Assembly (NCBI GenBank): GCA_002377605.1
Contig: DFQD01000038.1
Location: 1-26,056, forward strand
DNA from: Gammaproteobacteria bacterium UBA3498
GTDB taxonomy: Bacteria; Pseudomonadota; Gammaproteobacteria; Pseudomonadales; Pseudohongiellaceae
Length of the DNA: 26,056 nucleotides
Direction of reading: 5' to 3'
Position 1 is the stretch's first letter; each line of letters opens with the position of its first letter. Both the position numbers and the translations under genes were made by a program. The notes under the pieces are model-generated. The model searched no databases. It saw nothing but the letters and a program-made list of their open reading frames with translations, and was not told the origin of the DNA. Of this stretch, positions 15,172 through 23,245 are shown one piece after another.

Positions 15172-15543
15172 TTATTCCGATATAGCGTTCGGATCCACAG
15201 TAAAACTAAAGGTATTTGTTATGGTGTGTCCGTCAGCACCAATTGCAGCCCATTCCACTGTGAATTGACCTGCCTGCATATTTAACGTTTCAATCCTGTA
15301 GTTGGCAACAGCATCAGCTTGAACCTCGAAACTGGTTGGCATTTCGCGATCGGCCGCTTTCAAATCAAGCTTAATTAAACGCACGGGTCCATTAAAGACC
15401 AGATCGATATGCTCCGGCGTTGCCTTAACAGTGGCGCCATTTTCAGGTGTAGATTGCTTTAATGCGGTATGAGCCTGGGACAACGTCGAAAATACGCAAA
15501 CCATAATCCAAGCGAGAATTTTTACTGATTTTGTAATTTTCAT
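15172..15543 (-). CDS. copC: Canonical periplasmic copper-binding CopC
   Basis: A 123-residue protein when started at ATG 15543, which has GGAG six to seven bases upstream; a longer in-frame start at 15582 would add 13 residues in front of a normal signal peptide. The signal ends LSQA and the mature chain starts at H25. Together with D104 and H106 in GADGHTITNTFSF this makes the complete high-affinity Cu(II) site (N-terminal His, Asp, His). The beta-sandwich repeats STPENGATVKATPEHIDLVFNG and VRLIKLDL are standard. No Met-rich Cu(I) loop is visible, so it is a Cu(II)-only CopC. It is the first gene of a copC-copD pair. It contrasts with the two ligand-poor CopC-like proteins elsewhere in the window. 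Confidence 0.93.
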   Translation of the reverse strand: MKITKSVKILAWIMVCVFSTLSQAHTALKQSTPENGATVKATPEHIDLVFNGPVRLIKLDLKAADREMPTSFEVQADAVANYRIETLNMQAGQFTVEWAAIGADGHTITNTFSFTVDPNAISE

Positions 15544-15666
15544 TTTATGCTCCATATCACTGGTATTGAGTAAGCAAAACATAGAAAGGATACTAGGAAT
15601 TATCTCAGCTTACCTCCATAGACCGTAGCGTTTTCCTAGCTTCTGCGACCATTTGTCGCAGTTTTA

Positions 15667-16389
15667 CTACTCTTTTCTTTGCCAAACGTGGGCTTGTGGG
15701 GATAGTTTGATTTCATCTATGACGGTACCGGGGCGGGCATTGAATATGCTAATAAGCAAGTCCGCGACATCTTCAGCCTCTATCGCATTTTCTTTAGCTC
15801 CTCCTGGTTCAAAGTGGAGCTTATCGAAAAAAGGAGTGCGCACTGCTCCTGGATTTAAGATCGAAACTCTAACCTGGGACCTTGCACACTCATCCCTTAT
15901 GGCTTGAACAAATCCACGTACAGCAAACTTACTAGCGCAATAGATACTACCCTGCCTAGCCCCAACTAGGGCTGCTTCAGAACCTGTAAACACGATGTCC
16001 ACCAAACTCTTTTGCTTTTTTAATTGAGGAAGAAATGCCTTGGTTACAATGGCATGGCTAAGAAAATTCGTTTCCATAACTAAGCGCATATCTGCAACTG
16101 AAAGCTGCTCGAGAAATGCCATTTTTCCTATACCAGCGTTGTTTACTAACCCTCTAATTGGCTCTGAAATGTTTTTAATTATCTGGTCTAATTCATTGGG
16201 CAATTTATCAAGCTGGGCAAGATCAATTTCAACTGATGAAAAATTCTCATGGGTTATTTCAGCGCTGCAAAATTCTTTAGCAAGCCCGAGTACTGAATAG
16301 CCTTCCATGAGTAGCTTATTGGTCATTGCAAGACCAATTCCAGAAGAGGCCCCGCTAACCACTACTAAGCCTTTTTCGTTTTCAGTCAT
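15667..16389 (-). CDS. SDR oxidoreductase, last gene of the radical SAM operon
   Basis: A 240-residue classical short-chain dehydrogenase. The cofactor motif SGASSGIG lies at 12-19, NNAG at about 83-86, the catalytic Ser in FTGSEAA, and the Tyr-x-x-x-Lys in YCASK (about 150-154). It ends LSPQAHVWQRKE. An acidic or basic specificity residue after strand 2 is not clear, so NAD versus NADP is open. It starts 24 bases after the stop of the radical SAM gene, so it belongs to the same transcript as the glycosyltransferase, nucleosidase and radical SAM genes. The substrate may be a product of those enzymes, for example a sugar or lipid carbonyl; this is inference from order. A 7-bp hairpin (15643-15649 with 15655-15661) follows 6 bases after the stop but without a T run on this strand. 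Confidence 0.9.
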   Translation of the reverse strand: MTENEKGLVVVSGASSGIGLAMTNKLLMEGYSVLGLAKEFCSAEITHENFSSVEIDLAQLDKLPNELDQIIKNISEPIRGLVNNAGIGKMAFLEQLSVADMRLVMETNFLSHAIVTKAFLPQLKKQKSLVDIVFTGSEAALVGARQGSIYCASKFAVRGFVQAIRDECARSQVRVSILNPGAVRTPFFDKLHFEPGGAKENAIEAEDVADLLISIFNARPGTVIDEIKLSPQAHVWQRKE

Positions 16390-16413
16390 GAGAATTTTCC
16401 ATAAGTAAGATTA

Positions 16414-17397
16414 TCAAGCGCAACGATAATACTGCTCTGGACTAATATATCCCAGCAAAAGCTGCTCCAGCTCCTGGATTGGATCGTTGTTATCGCCAAC
16501 CAATGTAATCATTCCATCTTCCATTTTAGTTTCTCGCGCATACAGGGGCTCGTCGAAATAAAGTTTCACGATATTCTTATAAAACCCCGTTGGCATTCTA
16601 AATTCACCGATACTAGCAGTATGTACTTTACTTGCGTTGATTGAAGAAAAGATCTCATCAAAAAGAATTTGATAATTCTCGATCAGTTTCTGTTCCCAAA
16701 TTATAGGTTCGAAACGCAGGGCAATCGACCAGCCGGCTTGCTGTAATTTTTGTAAAGCTTCTACGCGCTTCGCTATGGAAGGCACTCTGTGCTCAAACTC
16801 TTTGTTGGCGTCATGAGCAGTGAAACTCATTGCGATAATACAATTCTGCATGGAATCCGTATCCAGCAAGCTTCTGATCTGAGTGCTCTTCGTGCGAATT
16901 TCTATTATTGCATTAGAATTACGCCTAAATACTGGGAGAAAATATTCGCAGAATTTGCTAACAGGCTCGAGGGCTAAACTATCGCAGTCATACCCACTAT
17001 AAAAAACTGCAGGAGCAGATGTAGATTTAATACTTGATTCAACTTCTGCTTCAAAGTCCTCATAGTTTATAAACAGCACATAGTTCGCTGAGCGATACAT
17101 TCCTTGCAGAAAACAATAACGACAGTCATAGACGCAATTAAGCATATGGGAAAAATAGTAGCTCGCGCCCTCTTCAAATCCGTATCCCTTCGGAGACGTC
17201 AAAACCAAGTTGCCATATTTTTTTGCAAGAATTAAAGCTGGAAACTTTTTTTGTAATCTAAAATTCTGGCCCTTGCGATTAAAAATCTCACCGTATCGCT
17301 TACAACTGATATGAGGAATATCCGGAAATCGACTAAGGATTTCCCTTACTCGCTCATGTGATTGAATTTCTTTCTCAATGTAAATTGCAGAAAACAC
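16414..17397 (-). CDS. Spore photoproduct lyase-like radical SAM protein
   Basis: A 327-residue radical SAM enzyme. The [4Fe-4S] motif is C88-x3-C92-x2-C95 in NCVYDCRYCFLQ, the spacing and flanking LQ of spore photoproduct lyase (SPL). Other SPL-like segments are EIRTKS, SFTAHDANKEFEHRVPSIAKRVEAL (Ser-x-x plus Arg) and LRFEPII (about 228-233). Spore SPL repairs thymine dimers by hydrogen transfer from a Cys. In this protein the segment SGYDCDSLALEPV aligns by eye with that site, but the Cys (C138) seems to fall two positions from the SPL Cys, with Tyr136 in its place. The host is not a spore former. It could be a DNA or nucleotide repair enzyme, or act on another substrate. It lies 10 bases downstream of the nucleosidase and 24 upstream of the SDR. 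Confidence 0.87.
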   Translation of the reverse strand: MFSAIYIEKEIQSHERVREILSRFPDIPHISCKRYGEIFNRKGQNFRLQKKFPALILAKKYGNLVLTSPKGYGFEEGASYYFSHMLNCVYDCRYCFLQGMYRSANYVLFINYEDFEAEVESSIKSTSAPAVFYSGYDCDSLALEPVSKFCEYFLPVFRRNSNAIIEIRTKSTQIRSLLDTDSMQNCIIAMSFTAHDANKEFEHRVPSIAKRVEALQKLQQAGWSIALRFEPIIWEQKLIENYQILFDEIFSSINASKVHTASIGEFRMPTGFYKNIVKLYFDEPLYARETKMEDGMITLVGDNNDPIQELEQLLLGYISPEQYYRCA

Positions 17398-17407
17398 GTC
17401 GGCAGAA

Positions 17408-18220
17408 TTAAATTGATATACCTTTACTTAATAAACTTAATGCTTCTCTACTTGAACTGAAATCTAGGTCTGCCATTTTTTCTAATTCGGAATCGCGCCC
17501 CAATGCTCGGTAGCGTTGACAGAGTCTCTTCAATTGGTTTTGTTGAGTTACTGTAAAATGTAATTTATTCAGCAATACCTGAAATGCACTATTCAACTTC
17601 GAAATCTCATTATAGTCTTTTACTAGTTGTTGTAATTGACTACAACACTTAACAATTAGCTGTAGATTTTTCTCTACCAAAGACAAAACCAATTTATCAG
17701 TAACTTTCTCGATGGAATGGTCTTTATTGTCAGAAATTATCTTTAAACATTGTACAAATTCTATTGAAACACTTTTGCTGGCAGCCTCCCAGAATCCGGC
17801 TGCTTCCATATCATAAACAACGTCACCAGGATATTTTAGTTCAGGATTGTCTACACTGATCAGCCCCATTGAAGGAACATCAGAAAAAATCTGAATTGGA
17901 AAACTAGATACGCCGGAAGTTTTATAGGTAATTTTATTAATGGTGAAACAGCTGCCTATAACTGCTGATTGGTGGCCAGCAATACCAATGTTTAACCACC
18001 CTCTGACCCTACCACCACTCTCTTCTATCTCAGCTAGATAATCGGTAGCAGCCTTAGCATTATAGAACCCCATTCCTGAAACTATGGCCTTCATACCCGC
18101 GGAATTTCGATAGAGCTTATACCGATCTGACTCTACTCGTTCCATGGAAAATAAGTTGATCAGCTTTTTAGCTTCCAGCTGGTGGGCAATAACTAGATTT
18201 ATATTTGGAAAAGAATGCAT
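17408..18220 (-). CDS. MTA/SAH nucleosidase-like (PNP/UDP phosphorylase family) protein with C-terminal extension
   Basis: A 270-residue protein. Residues 1-190 match the nucleoside phosphorylase/nucleosidase fold: the catalytic Glu at E16, GMGFYNAKAA (about 50-58), LNIGIAGH, M138-E139 in YDMEAAGFWEAA binding the ribose, and D164 in IISDNKD as the purine-directed Asp. All three key residues of MTA/SAH nucleosidase are therefore present, so it should cleave an adenine nucleoside. The domain is compact, with shortened loops around 100-130. A helical extension of about 80 residues (190-270), rich in Leu, Gln and Lys, is absent from E. coli MtnN (232 aa). It stands 2 bases after the glycosyltransferase and 10 before the radical SAM gene. 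Candidate substrates are 5'-deoxyadenosine or an adenosylated product of that enzyme. Confidence 0.83.
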   Translation of the reverse strand: MHSFPNINLVIAHQLEAKKLINLFSMERVESDRYKLYRNSAGMKAIVSGMGFYNAKAATDYLAEIEESGGRVRGWLNIGIAGHQSAVIGSCFTINKITYKTSGVSSFPIQIFSDVPSMGLISVDNPELKYPGDVVYDMEAAGFWEAASKSVSIEFVQCLKIISDNKDHSIEKVTDKLVLSLVEKNLQLIVKCCSQLQQLVKDYNEISKLNSAFQVLLNKLHFTVTQQNQLKRLCQRYRALGRDSELEKMADLDFSSSREALSLLSKGISI

Positions 18221-18222
18221 AA

Positions 18223-19053
18223 CTAATTTCGATAAACCGCAAGAATTGGGCGAATTTTTTCTAATAATTCTTTGTTTTTACGTTTTTCAGCACCTGAAAT
18301 TAGTATTTTGCATTTCTTGATAAGGGTCTCTTTAGCCGCTGTTTTCTGAGATTCACTTAATACACCTTCATTAAGCAATCGATGTAAGGCATCAATACGA
18401 AATCTATCCATTCCCCAATGTTGTTTTGACAGCTGGTCTTCATGGCCGCCGTACTTACGTAATAGTTTTTGTTTAACATAAAGAACCGGATAACGACTAC
18501 AGATTCTTAGCCAGAGGTCATAATCTTCACAAGCCGGTAAAGATTCATCAAACATTCCAAGTTCTGCAAACAACTCTCGATGAATTAAAACCGCCGAAGG
18601 AGAGATTGCGCAGAGCGGCAAACATTTCTCGAAGATAAAACCACCAGACTTTTCATGTTTATTCTTAGGGTTAACTTCCACGCCATTGCGAATCCAAATT
18701 TCATCGCTGTGAATTATTTTGAATTCAGGTTGTTGCTCTAATGTCAAAAATTGCTTCTCTAGTTTATCCGGGAACCATTCGTCGTCGGAATCAAGAAATG
18801 CCAGCCAGCTTCCTAGAGAATTCTTAATTCCTCTATTCCGTGCCGCACTCACACCGTGATTCTCTTGTTTGATGTAAATCACGGTTGGATAGGATCCCTG
18901 TATCAACTTCTCAGTTGCATCTGTTGAACCATCATCTACCACTATTATTTCTTGAATTGGATAGGACTGCGCTAAAGCAGAATCAAGAGCTCGCATTAAA
19001 CAATGCTCTCTATTGAACGTTGGAATAATAACGCTGACAGCTTCAGTGACCAT
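18223..19053 (-). CDS. Family 2 glycosyltransferase (GT-A fold)
   Basis: A 276-residue cytoplasmic inverting glycosyltransferase without membrane helices. The nucleotide-sugar site is standard: VSVIIPTFNREHCLMRAL at about 6-23, VVDDGSTDAT (38-47) and the DxD-like LDSDDEWFPDK (about 86-96). The acceptor region holds ED at PACEDYDLWLRI, the usual catalytic-base position in GT2. Sugar and acceptor cannot be read. It is the first gene of the four-gene operon: the nucleosidase begins 2 bases after its stop, so translation is probably coupled. No good Shine-Dalgarno is visible before ATG 19053. The promoter must lie within the short space behind the terminator at 19109-19137, or transcription must read through it. 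Confidence 0.9.
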   Translation of the reverse strand: MVTEAVSVIIPTFNREHCLMRALDSALAQSYPIQEIIVVDDGSTDATEKLIQGSYPTVIYIKQENHGVSAARNRGIKNSLGSWLAFLDSDDEWFPDKLEKQFLTLEQQPEFKIIHSDEIWIRNGVEVNPKNKHEKSGGFIFEKCLPLCAISPSAVLIHRELFAELGMFDESLPACEDYDLWLRICSRYPVLYVKQKLLRKYGGHEDQLSKQHWGMDRFRIDALHRLLNEGVLSESQKTAAKETLIKKCKILISGAEKRKNKELLEKIRPILAVYRN

Positions 19054-19108
19054 TTTTATAAATTTAAACTAGATTTCTCAGATATAAACCCTTTCAATAT
19101 GGCACCCC

Positions 19109-19137
19109 AAAAAAATGGGAACCGTAGTTCCCATTTT
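19109..19137 (-). terminator. Rho-independent terminator after the acyl-CoA dehydrogenase operon
   Basis: An 11-bp perfect stem (19112-19122 with 19127-19137) with a CGTA loop. On the minus strand it is followed by a T run (complement of the A run 19109-19115). It lies between the acyl-CoA dehydrogenase stop (19156) and the glycosyltransferase start (19053), so it separates the acyl-CoA operon from the radical SAM operon. Confidence 0.85.
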
Positions 19138-19155
19138 ATACTAGCTTAATCAACC

Positions 19156-20370
19156 TTAATTATATTTTGCCAGCTCTTTACGAGCGATAACTCGTCGATG
19201 CACTTCGTCCGGCCCATCGGCCAACCGCAGAGTTCGCTGACTAGTCCAAAGCGCAGCAAGAGGAAAATCTTGAGACACACCCGCTGCCCCATGCATTTGT
19301 ATAGCTCGATCGATCACTCTTAGAGCCATATTAGGCACTGCGACTTTAATCTGTGAAATTGCATCCCGCGCAGCCTTGTTGCCAATTGTATCCATCAAAT
19401 AGGCGGCCTTATAAACGAGCAAGCGACACATTTCGATCTCAATGCGGCTATCAGCGATAATGTCGTAGTTTCCACCAAGTTCTGCCAATGGTTTGCCAAA
19501 AGCCTCGCGACTAACCGCGCGTTTGCACATAAGATCCAGCGCTCTTTCCCCTGCACCGATAGAACGCATGCAATGGTGGATTCGACCTGGGCCTAATCTT
19601 CCTTGCGAAATCTCAAATCCCCTGCCACGACCGAGAATAATATTGCTTTCTGGAACTCTAACATTGTGAAATTTAATGTGCATATGACCGTGGGGCGCAT
19701 CGTCTTTGCCAAATACGGTCATTGGCCGAACGACTTCAACACCTTCAGCATCCATAGGCACAAGAATTTGTGATTGGCGATTATGCTTTGGCGCATCAGG
19801 CTCAGTTACCACCATGCAGATCATAATCTTGCAACGAGCATCACCGGCGCCTGAAATGTAAAACTTCTCTCCACTAATTATCCATTCGTCACCTTCTAAT
19901 ACAGCACGAGTAGAAATATTAGTTGCGTCACTGGAAGCAACGCCAGGTTCTGTCATAGCGAAAGCAGAACGAATTTCTCCAGCTAAAAGTGGTTCCAGCC
20001 ATTCTTTCTTCTGTTCTTCCGAACCATAGCGTTCCAACACTTCCATATTACCGGTGTCCGGAGCGCTACAGTTGAATGCTTCAGAGGCAAGACGACTGCG
20101 CCCCATGATTTCAGCTAAGTGCGCATACTCCAGGTTCGAAATGCCTGCCCCACCCTGACTTTCGGGCAAGAAGAAATTCCACAGACCTAGCACCCGGGCT
20201 TCGTCCTTCAATCCATTTAAGATTTCATCCTGGCGAACCGTGTGTGACCAACGATCATCAACTGCTATTTCTGCGTGATATTCTGCTTCAACTGGCTCGA
20301 CCTTTTCCTCAACAAAAGTGCGAATTTTCTCCTTCACCTCAATCAGTTCTTCTGACAGTCCCAAATCCAT
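19156..20370 (-). CDS. Acyl-CoA dehydrogenase (ACAD10/11-like)
   Basis: A 404-residue FAD enzyme that introduces a trans-2 double bond into acyl-CoA. Signature 1 is FAMTEPGVASSDATN (137-151), which contacts FAD and substrate; the second signature region is QMHGAAGVSQDFPLAALW (358-375). Near the C-terminus RLADGPDEVHRRVIARKEL places Asp385 where most acyl-CoA dehydrogenases have the catalytic Glu, as in the ACAD10/11 group that handles branched, hydroxylated or long-chain acyl-CoA. The N-terminal extension to about residue 50 (WSHTVRQDEILNGLKDEAR) is also typical of this group. It starts 28 bases after the stop of the SDR at 20399 and ends before a terminator, so it is the last gene of the acyl-CoA operon. 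Confidence 0.95.
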   Translation of the reverse strand: MDLGLSEELIEVKEKIRTFVEEKVEPVEAEYHAEIAVDDRWSHTVRQDEILNGLKDEARVLGLWNFFLPESQGGAGISNLEYAHLAEIMGRSRLASEAFNCSAPDTGNMEVLERYGSEEQKKEWLEPLLAGEIRSAFAMTEPGVASSDATNISTRAVLEGDEWIISGEKFYISGAGDARCKIMICMVVTEPDAPKHNRQSQILVPMDAEGVEVVRPMTVFGKDDAPHGHMHIKFHNVRVPESNIILGRGRGFEISQGRLGPGRIHHCMRSIGAGERALDLMCKRAVSREAFGKPLAELGGNYDIIADSRIEIEMCRLLVYKAAYLMDTIGNKAARDAISQIKVAVPNMALRVIDRAIQMHGAAGVSQDFPLAALWTSQRTLRLADGPDEVHRRVIARKELAKYN

Positions 20371-20398
20371 GCTTATAACCTCTTTCTGCTATGTTTTT

Positions 20399-21163
20399 CT
20401 ATCCGGCGATTGTACCACCGCCATCAATGACAATAGTTTGACCTGTGGTAAAACTTCCTGCATCTGAGGCCAGTAATATTGCCGCACCCGCAATTTCATC
20501 TGGCTCTCCAATTCTTCTTAATGGGTATTTTGAAATAGTTGCCTCATAGATATCCGGATTTTCCCACAAAGCACGAGCGAAATCGGTGCGCACCAATCCA
20601 GGAGCAATACAATTGACTCTGATATTTTTTGGGCCCCATTCCACGGCAAGGTTTCTGGCAATCTGCATATCCGCTGCTTTAGAAATGGCATAGGCCCCGA
20701 GCGCATCGCTTCCTTTAAGGCCCCCAATGGAAGAAATGATTATTACCGCTCCCCCACCATTCTCAGCCATGGAAGGAATAACTAATTGGCATAAGCGATG
20801 GACGCTACCAATATTGGCATGCATTACTTTGTCGAAAGCTGGATCCGGAATGTCCTGAGAAGGACCAAAATAAGGATTGATTGCTGCGTTACAAACCAAA
20901 ATATCGATATTGCCAAGTTTTTGTTGGCTTTGCGCAACAAGATTTTCTAGTTGTTCTTTGTAATTTATATTGCAGGCAACCGAGATCGCTGTACCACCAC
21001 TATCATTAACTTCCCCTGCTACTTCGTCGCACAATTCCTGATTACGACTGGAAACTACGACCTTCGCTCCCTGCTCTGCCATACGTTGCGCTATAGCCTT
21101 ACCGATCCCTTTCGTTGAACCGGTAATCAAAGCAACTTTACCTTCGAGGTTGAATAAACTCAT
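20399..21163 (-). CDS. FabG-like SDR dehydrogenase
   Basis: A 254-residue classical SDR. The cofactor motif TGSTKGIG is at 14-21 and CNAA (91-94) stands for the usual NNAG. Catalytic Ser at 144/145 in IIISSIGG, Y158 and K162 in AYAISK. The C-terminal GQTIVIDGGGTIAG is family-typical. R40 after strand 2 (VSSRN) favours NADP(H). In this position, directly before the acyl-CoA dehydrogenase gene, it likely works on a 3-hydroxy/3-keto acyl-CoA or a related alcohol. The start codon has GGAG about 8 bases upstream (minus strand). The previous gene ends 143 bases upstream; a small inverted repeat (CTAGC / GCTAG) in that gap is not a terminator. Confidence 0.93.
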   Translation of the reverse strand: MSLFNLEGKVALITGSTKGIGKAIAQRMAEQGAKVVVSSRNQELCDEVAGEVNDSGGTAISVACNINYKEQLENLVAQSQQKLGNIDILVCNAAINPYFGPSQDIPDPAFDKVMHANIGSVHRLCQLVIPSMAENGGGAVIIISSIGGLKGSDALGAYAISKAADMQIARNLAVEWGPKNIRVNCIAPGLVRTDFARALWENPDIYEATISKYPLRRIGEPDEIAGAAILLASDAGSFTTGQTIVIDGGGTIAG

Positions 21164-21306
21164 GCTCGCTCCAACTTGAGTCTTCCTTCTTTATGAATGT
21201 GAGATCACCTTTTTTGGAAAATCTCGTGGATCCGAATTTATCGAAACGGAGCGCTAAACTAGCAGGGGCTAGAGGTAAGAACAAGTATCAGGGTAGCCTC
21301 TAATTC

Positions 21307-22143
21307 TCAGTCTGAATCCATCCAAGACCGTTTGCCTTTAGAAACGCTGGTACCGCCGTCGACCGGAATTATCGCACCATTGGTATAGGCGCCTGCACGT
21401 GATGCCAAGTAGACAACGATCCCTACAATTTCTTCCGGCTGACCTACGCGGTCTAGGGGGCATTCCTCTTTGATGTCTGTTAAATAATGTTCAAAAACAT
21501 AGTCAGTCATACGTGATTTAAAAAACCCAGGCGCAACTGCGTTGACAGTTATGTGCTTGGGCCCTAATTCAACTGCAAGCGCTTTAGTAAGATGATGCAA
21601 ACCAGCCTTACTGGCTACGTAAGCAAAGGTCCCTGTTCTCGACACAATAGGGACATGAATTCCATCCATAGAACCGATATTGATTATTCGCGCAGGATCG
21701 GTTTGAGTTGCTGCTTTTTCTAACAAAGGAATTGAGTCGCGGCTTAAGGAGAAAACAGCATTTAAATTTATGTTGACTATTTTCTCGAAACCCTCATCGG
21801 GGAATTCTTCCAATTTTGCTCCCCAATTCGCGCCAGCGTTATTAATCAAGATTGATAAACTTCCAATTTCATCCCTGAGAAATTTCAAAAGTTTCTTCCG
21901 ATCTTCAGCTTTAGTTATGTCCGCAGAAAAGGCTATCACCTCTCCGTGAGGCGATAGCTCCGTTAACGCCTCATCACATTTCTCTTTGCGTCGAGAGACG
22001 ATAATTACACGCACATCATTTTGTAATAACCCTTTGGCCATCATTAAGCCAAGGCCACTCGATCCTCCGGTAACTAACGCAGATTTTCCTTTAAGAGAAA
22101 ATAATGATCCAACCTGATAGTTTTCAGGGTCAGCCTTTACCAT
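21307..22143 (-). CDS. SDR dehydrogenase coupled to the MDR reductase
   Basis: A classical SDR of 278 residues when started at ATG 22143, whose A is shared with the TGA stop of the preceding gene (TGATG overlap); a TTG at 22146 would add one residue. This overlap indicates translational coupling. The cofactor motif is TGGSSGLG at about 24-31, NNAG at about 103-106, Ser in INIGSMDG, and Tyr-x-x-x-Lys in FAYVASKAGLHHL. VSRRKEK after strand 2 (Arg-Arg) points to NADP(H). The C-terminal APGFFKSRMTDYVFEHY and VDGGTSVSKGKRSW fit the group that includes RhlG-like and 2-keto/3-hydroxy acyl reductases. The exact substrate is unknown; neighbours suggest fatty acyl or terpenoid catabolism. Confidence 0.92.
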   Translation of the reverse strand: MVKADPENYQVGSLFSLKGKSALVTGGSSGLGLMMAKGLLQNDVRVIIVSRRKEKCDEALTELSPHGEVIAFSADITKAEDRKKLLKFLRDEIGSLSILINNAGANWGAKLEEFPDEGFEKIVNINLNAVFSLSRDSIPLLEKAATQTDPARIINIGSMDGIHVPIVSRTGTFAYVASKAGLHHLTKALAVELGPKHITVNAVAPGFFKSRMTDYVFEHYLTDIKEECPLDRVGQPEEIVGIVVYLASRAGAYTNGAIIPVDGGTSVSKGKRSWMDSD

Positions 22144-23174
22144 CAATCTTCATCCGCAATCTTTATTAATTGCTTACCAAAATTTTTACCTTTGAGCATG
22201 CCACGAAAAAAATTAGGTGCATTTTCCAATCCCTCACCGATGCATTCCTTATGCTTGAGCTTACCATCGCTAACCCACTGCCCTAATTTTTCTGTTGCTT
22301 CCTTATATCGATCAACCCATTCAAACACCACAAAGAAGCGATGCTCTGGCACTTCATTTAGTTGCTTGAGGATATCAAAAGGGGATTCAGACTTGGTGAT
22401 GTCCTCATCATTGTAATTAGAAACATAGCCACAGATCGGTACGCGCGCCCCCGGATTCAATAATTTGACCACAGCCTTGGTGACTGTACCACCAACATTC
22501 TCGAAATAAATATCTACTCCACCAGGGCAAGCAGCCATTAACTCTTGTTCGAAATTTTCTGCCTTATAATCGATACAGGCATCGAAACCTAGCTCGTCTT
22601 TTACGTATTGACATTTCTCTGGGCCGCCGGCAATTCCAACTGCTCTTAGCCCCAAAATCTTCGCTATCTGGCCAACAGCAGATCCAACAGCACCGGAAGC
22701 TGCAGCGACTACTAAGGTTTCTCCAGCCAGTGGTTTGCCGACTTCGGTTAATCCAAAATATGCCGTTCGACCGGGCATACCCACTACGCCGAGATGCTCA
22801 GATAATGTGCCATTGCGCAAATTTACCTTCATAAGTCGTTCTTCGTCATCGTTACAGATGATGTACGACTGCCAACCTTTGTGAACAGCGACATGATCAC
22901 CAACTGCGAATTTTTCCGAAGTGGATTTCACAATAATTCCGGTAGATTCGCCGGTCATGACATCACCTATCTGCATAGGAGCGACATAGGATTTAACGTC
23001 GTTCATTCTTCCTCGCATATAAGGGTCAAGTGACAACCAACAAACTTTTACCAATATTTGATTATCTTCGAGTTCAGGAATGTCAGCTTCATCGAGCCGA
23101 AAACATTCATCTTCGGGCTCACCAAAAGGACGCTTTGCAAACAACATGCGCTGGTTTTTCATATTTTCTTCCAT
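22143..23174 (-). CDS. Zinc-independent MDR NADP-dependent reductase (PTGR/curcumin reductase-like)
   Basis: A 343-residue medium-chain reductase that reduces the C=C bond of enones with NADPH, as in prostaglandin reductase and bacterial CurA. Visible features are LSLDPYMRGRM (47-57), the cofactor-binding AAASGAVGSAVGQIAK (about 157-172), VGIAGGPEKCQYVKDELGFD and the ENVGGTV segment. No zinc-ligand Cys cluster is present. A second ATG at 23162 (MKNQRM) has a better Shine-Dalgarno (GGAAG six bases upstream) and may be the true start, shortening the protein by four residues. Its stop overlaps the next SDR start, so the two are coupled. It probably acts with those SDRs and the acyl-CoA dehydrogenase on an unsaturated carbonyl compound. 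Confidence 0.93.
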   Translation of the reverse strand: MEENMKNQRMLFAKRPFGEPEDECFRLDEADIPELEDNQILVKVCWLSLDPYMRGRMNDVKSYVAPMQIGDVMTGESTGIIVKSTSEKFAVGDHVAVHKGWQSYIICNDDEERLMKVNLRNGTLSEHLGVVGMPGRTAYFGLTEVGKPLAGETLVVAAASGAVGSAVGQIAKILGLRAVGIAGGPEKCQYVKDELGFDACIDYKAENFEQELMAACPGGVDIYFENVGGTVTKAVVKLLNPGARVPICGYVSNYNDEDITKSESPFDILKQLNEVPEHRFFVVFEWVDRYKEATEKLGQWVSDGKLKHKECIGEGLENAPNFFRGMLKGKNFGKQLIKIADED

Positions 23175-23245
23175 TCTTTACATAAAAACTGGCGCAGCAG
23201 TCTAACTTAAAAATTCCACTGCGGACAGATTAAAGAATACAGAGA

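Noticed and set aside
15643..15661. 7-bp hairpin after the SDR gene
   Set aside because: The only T run is on the strand without a gene, so its role as a terminator of the radical SAM operon is doubtful.
15667..19053. Hopanoid side-chain cluster (radical SAM + nucleoside phosphorylase + GT2 + SDR resemble hpnH, hpnG, hpnI/B and hpnA)
   Set aside because: The radical SAM protein is of the SPL type rather than HpnH type, and no squalene or hopene cyclase gene is in view. Kept only as an analogy.
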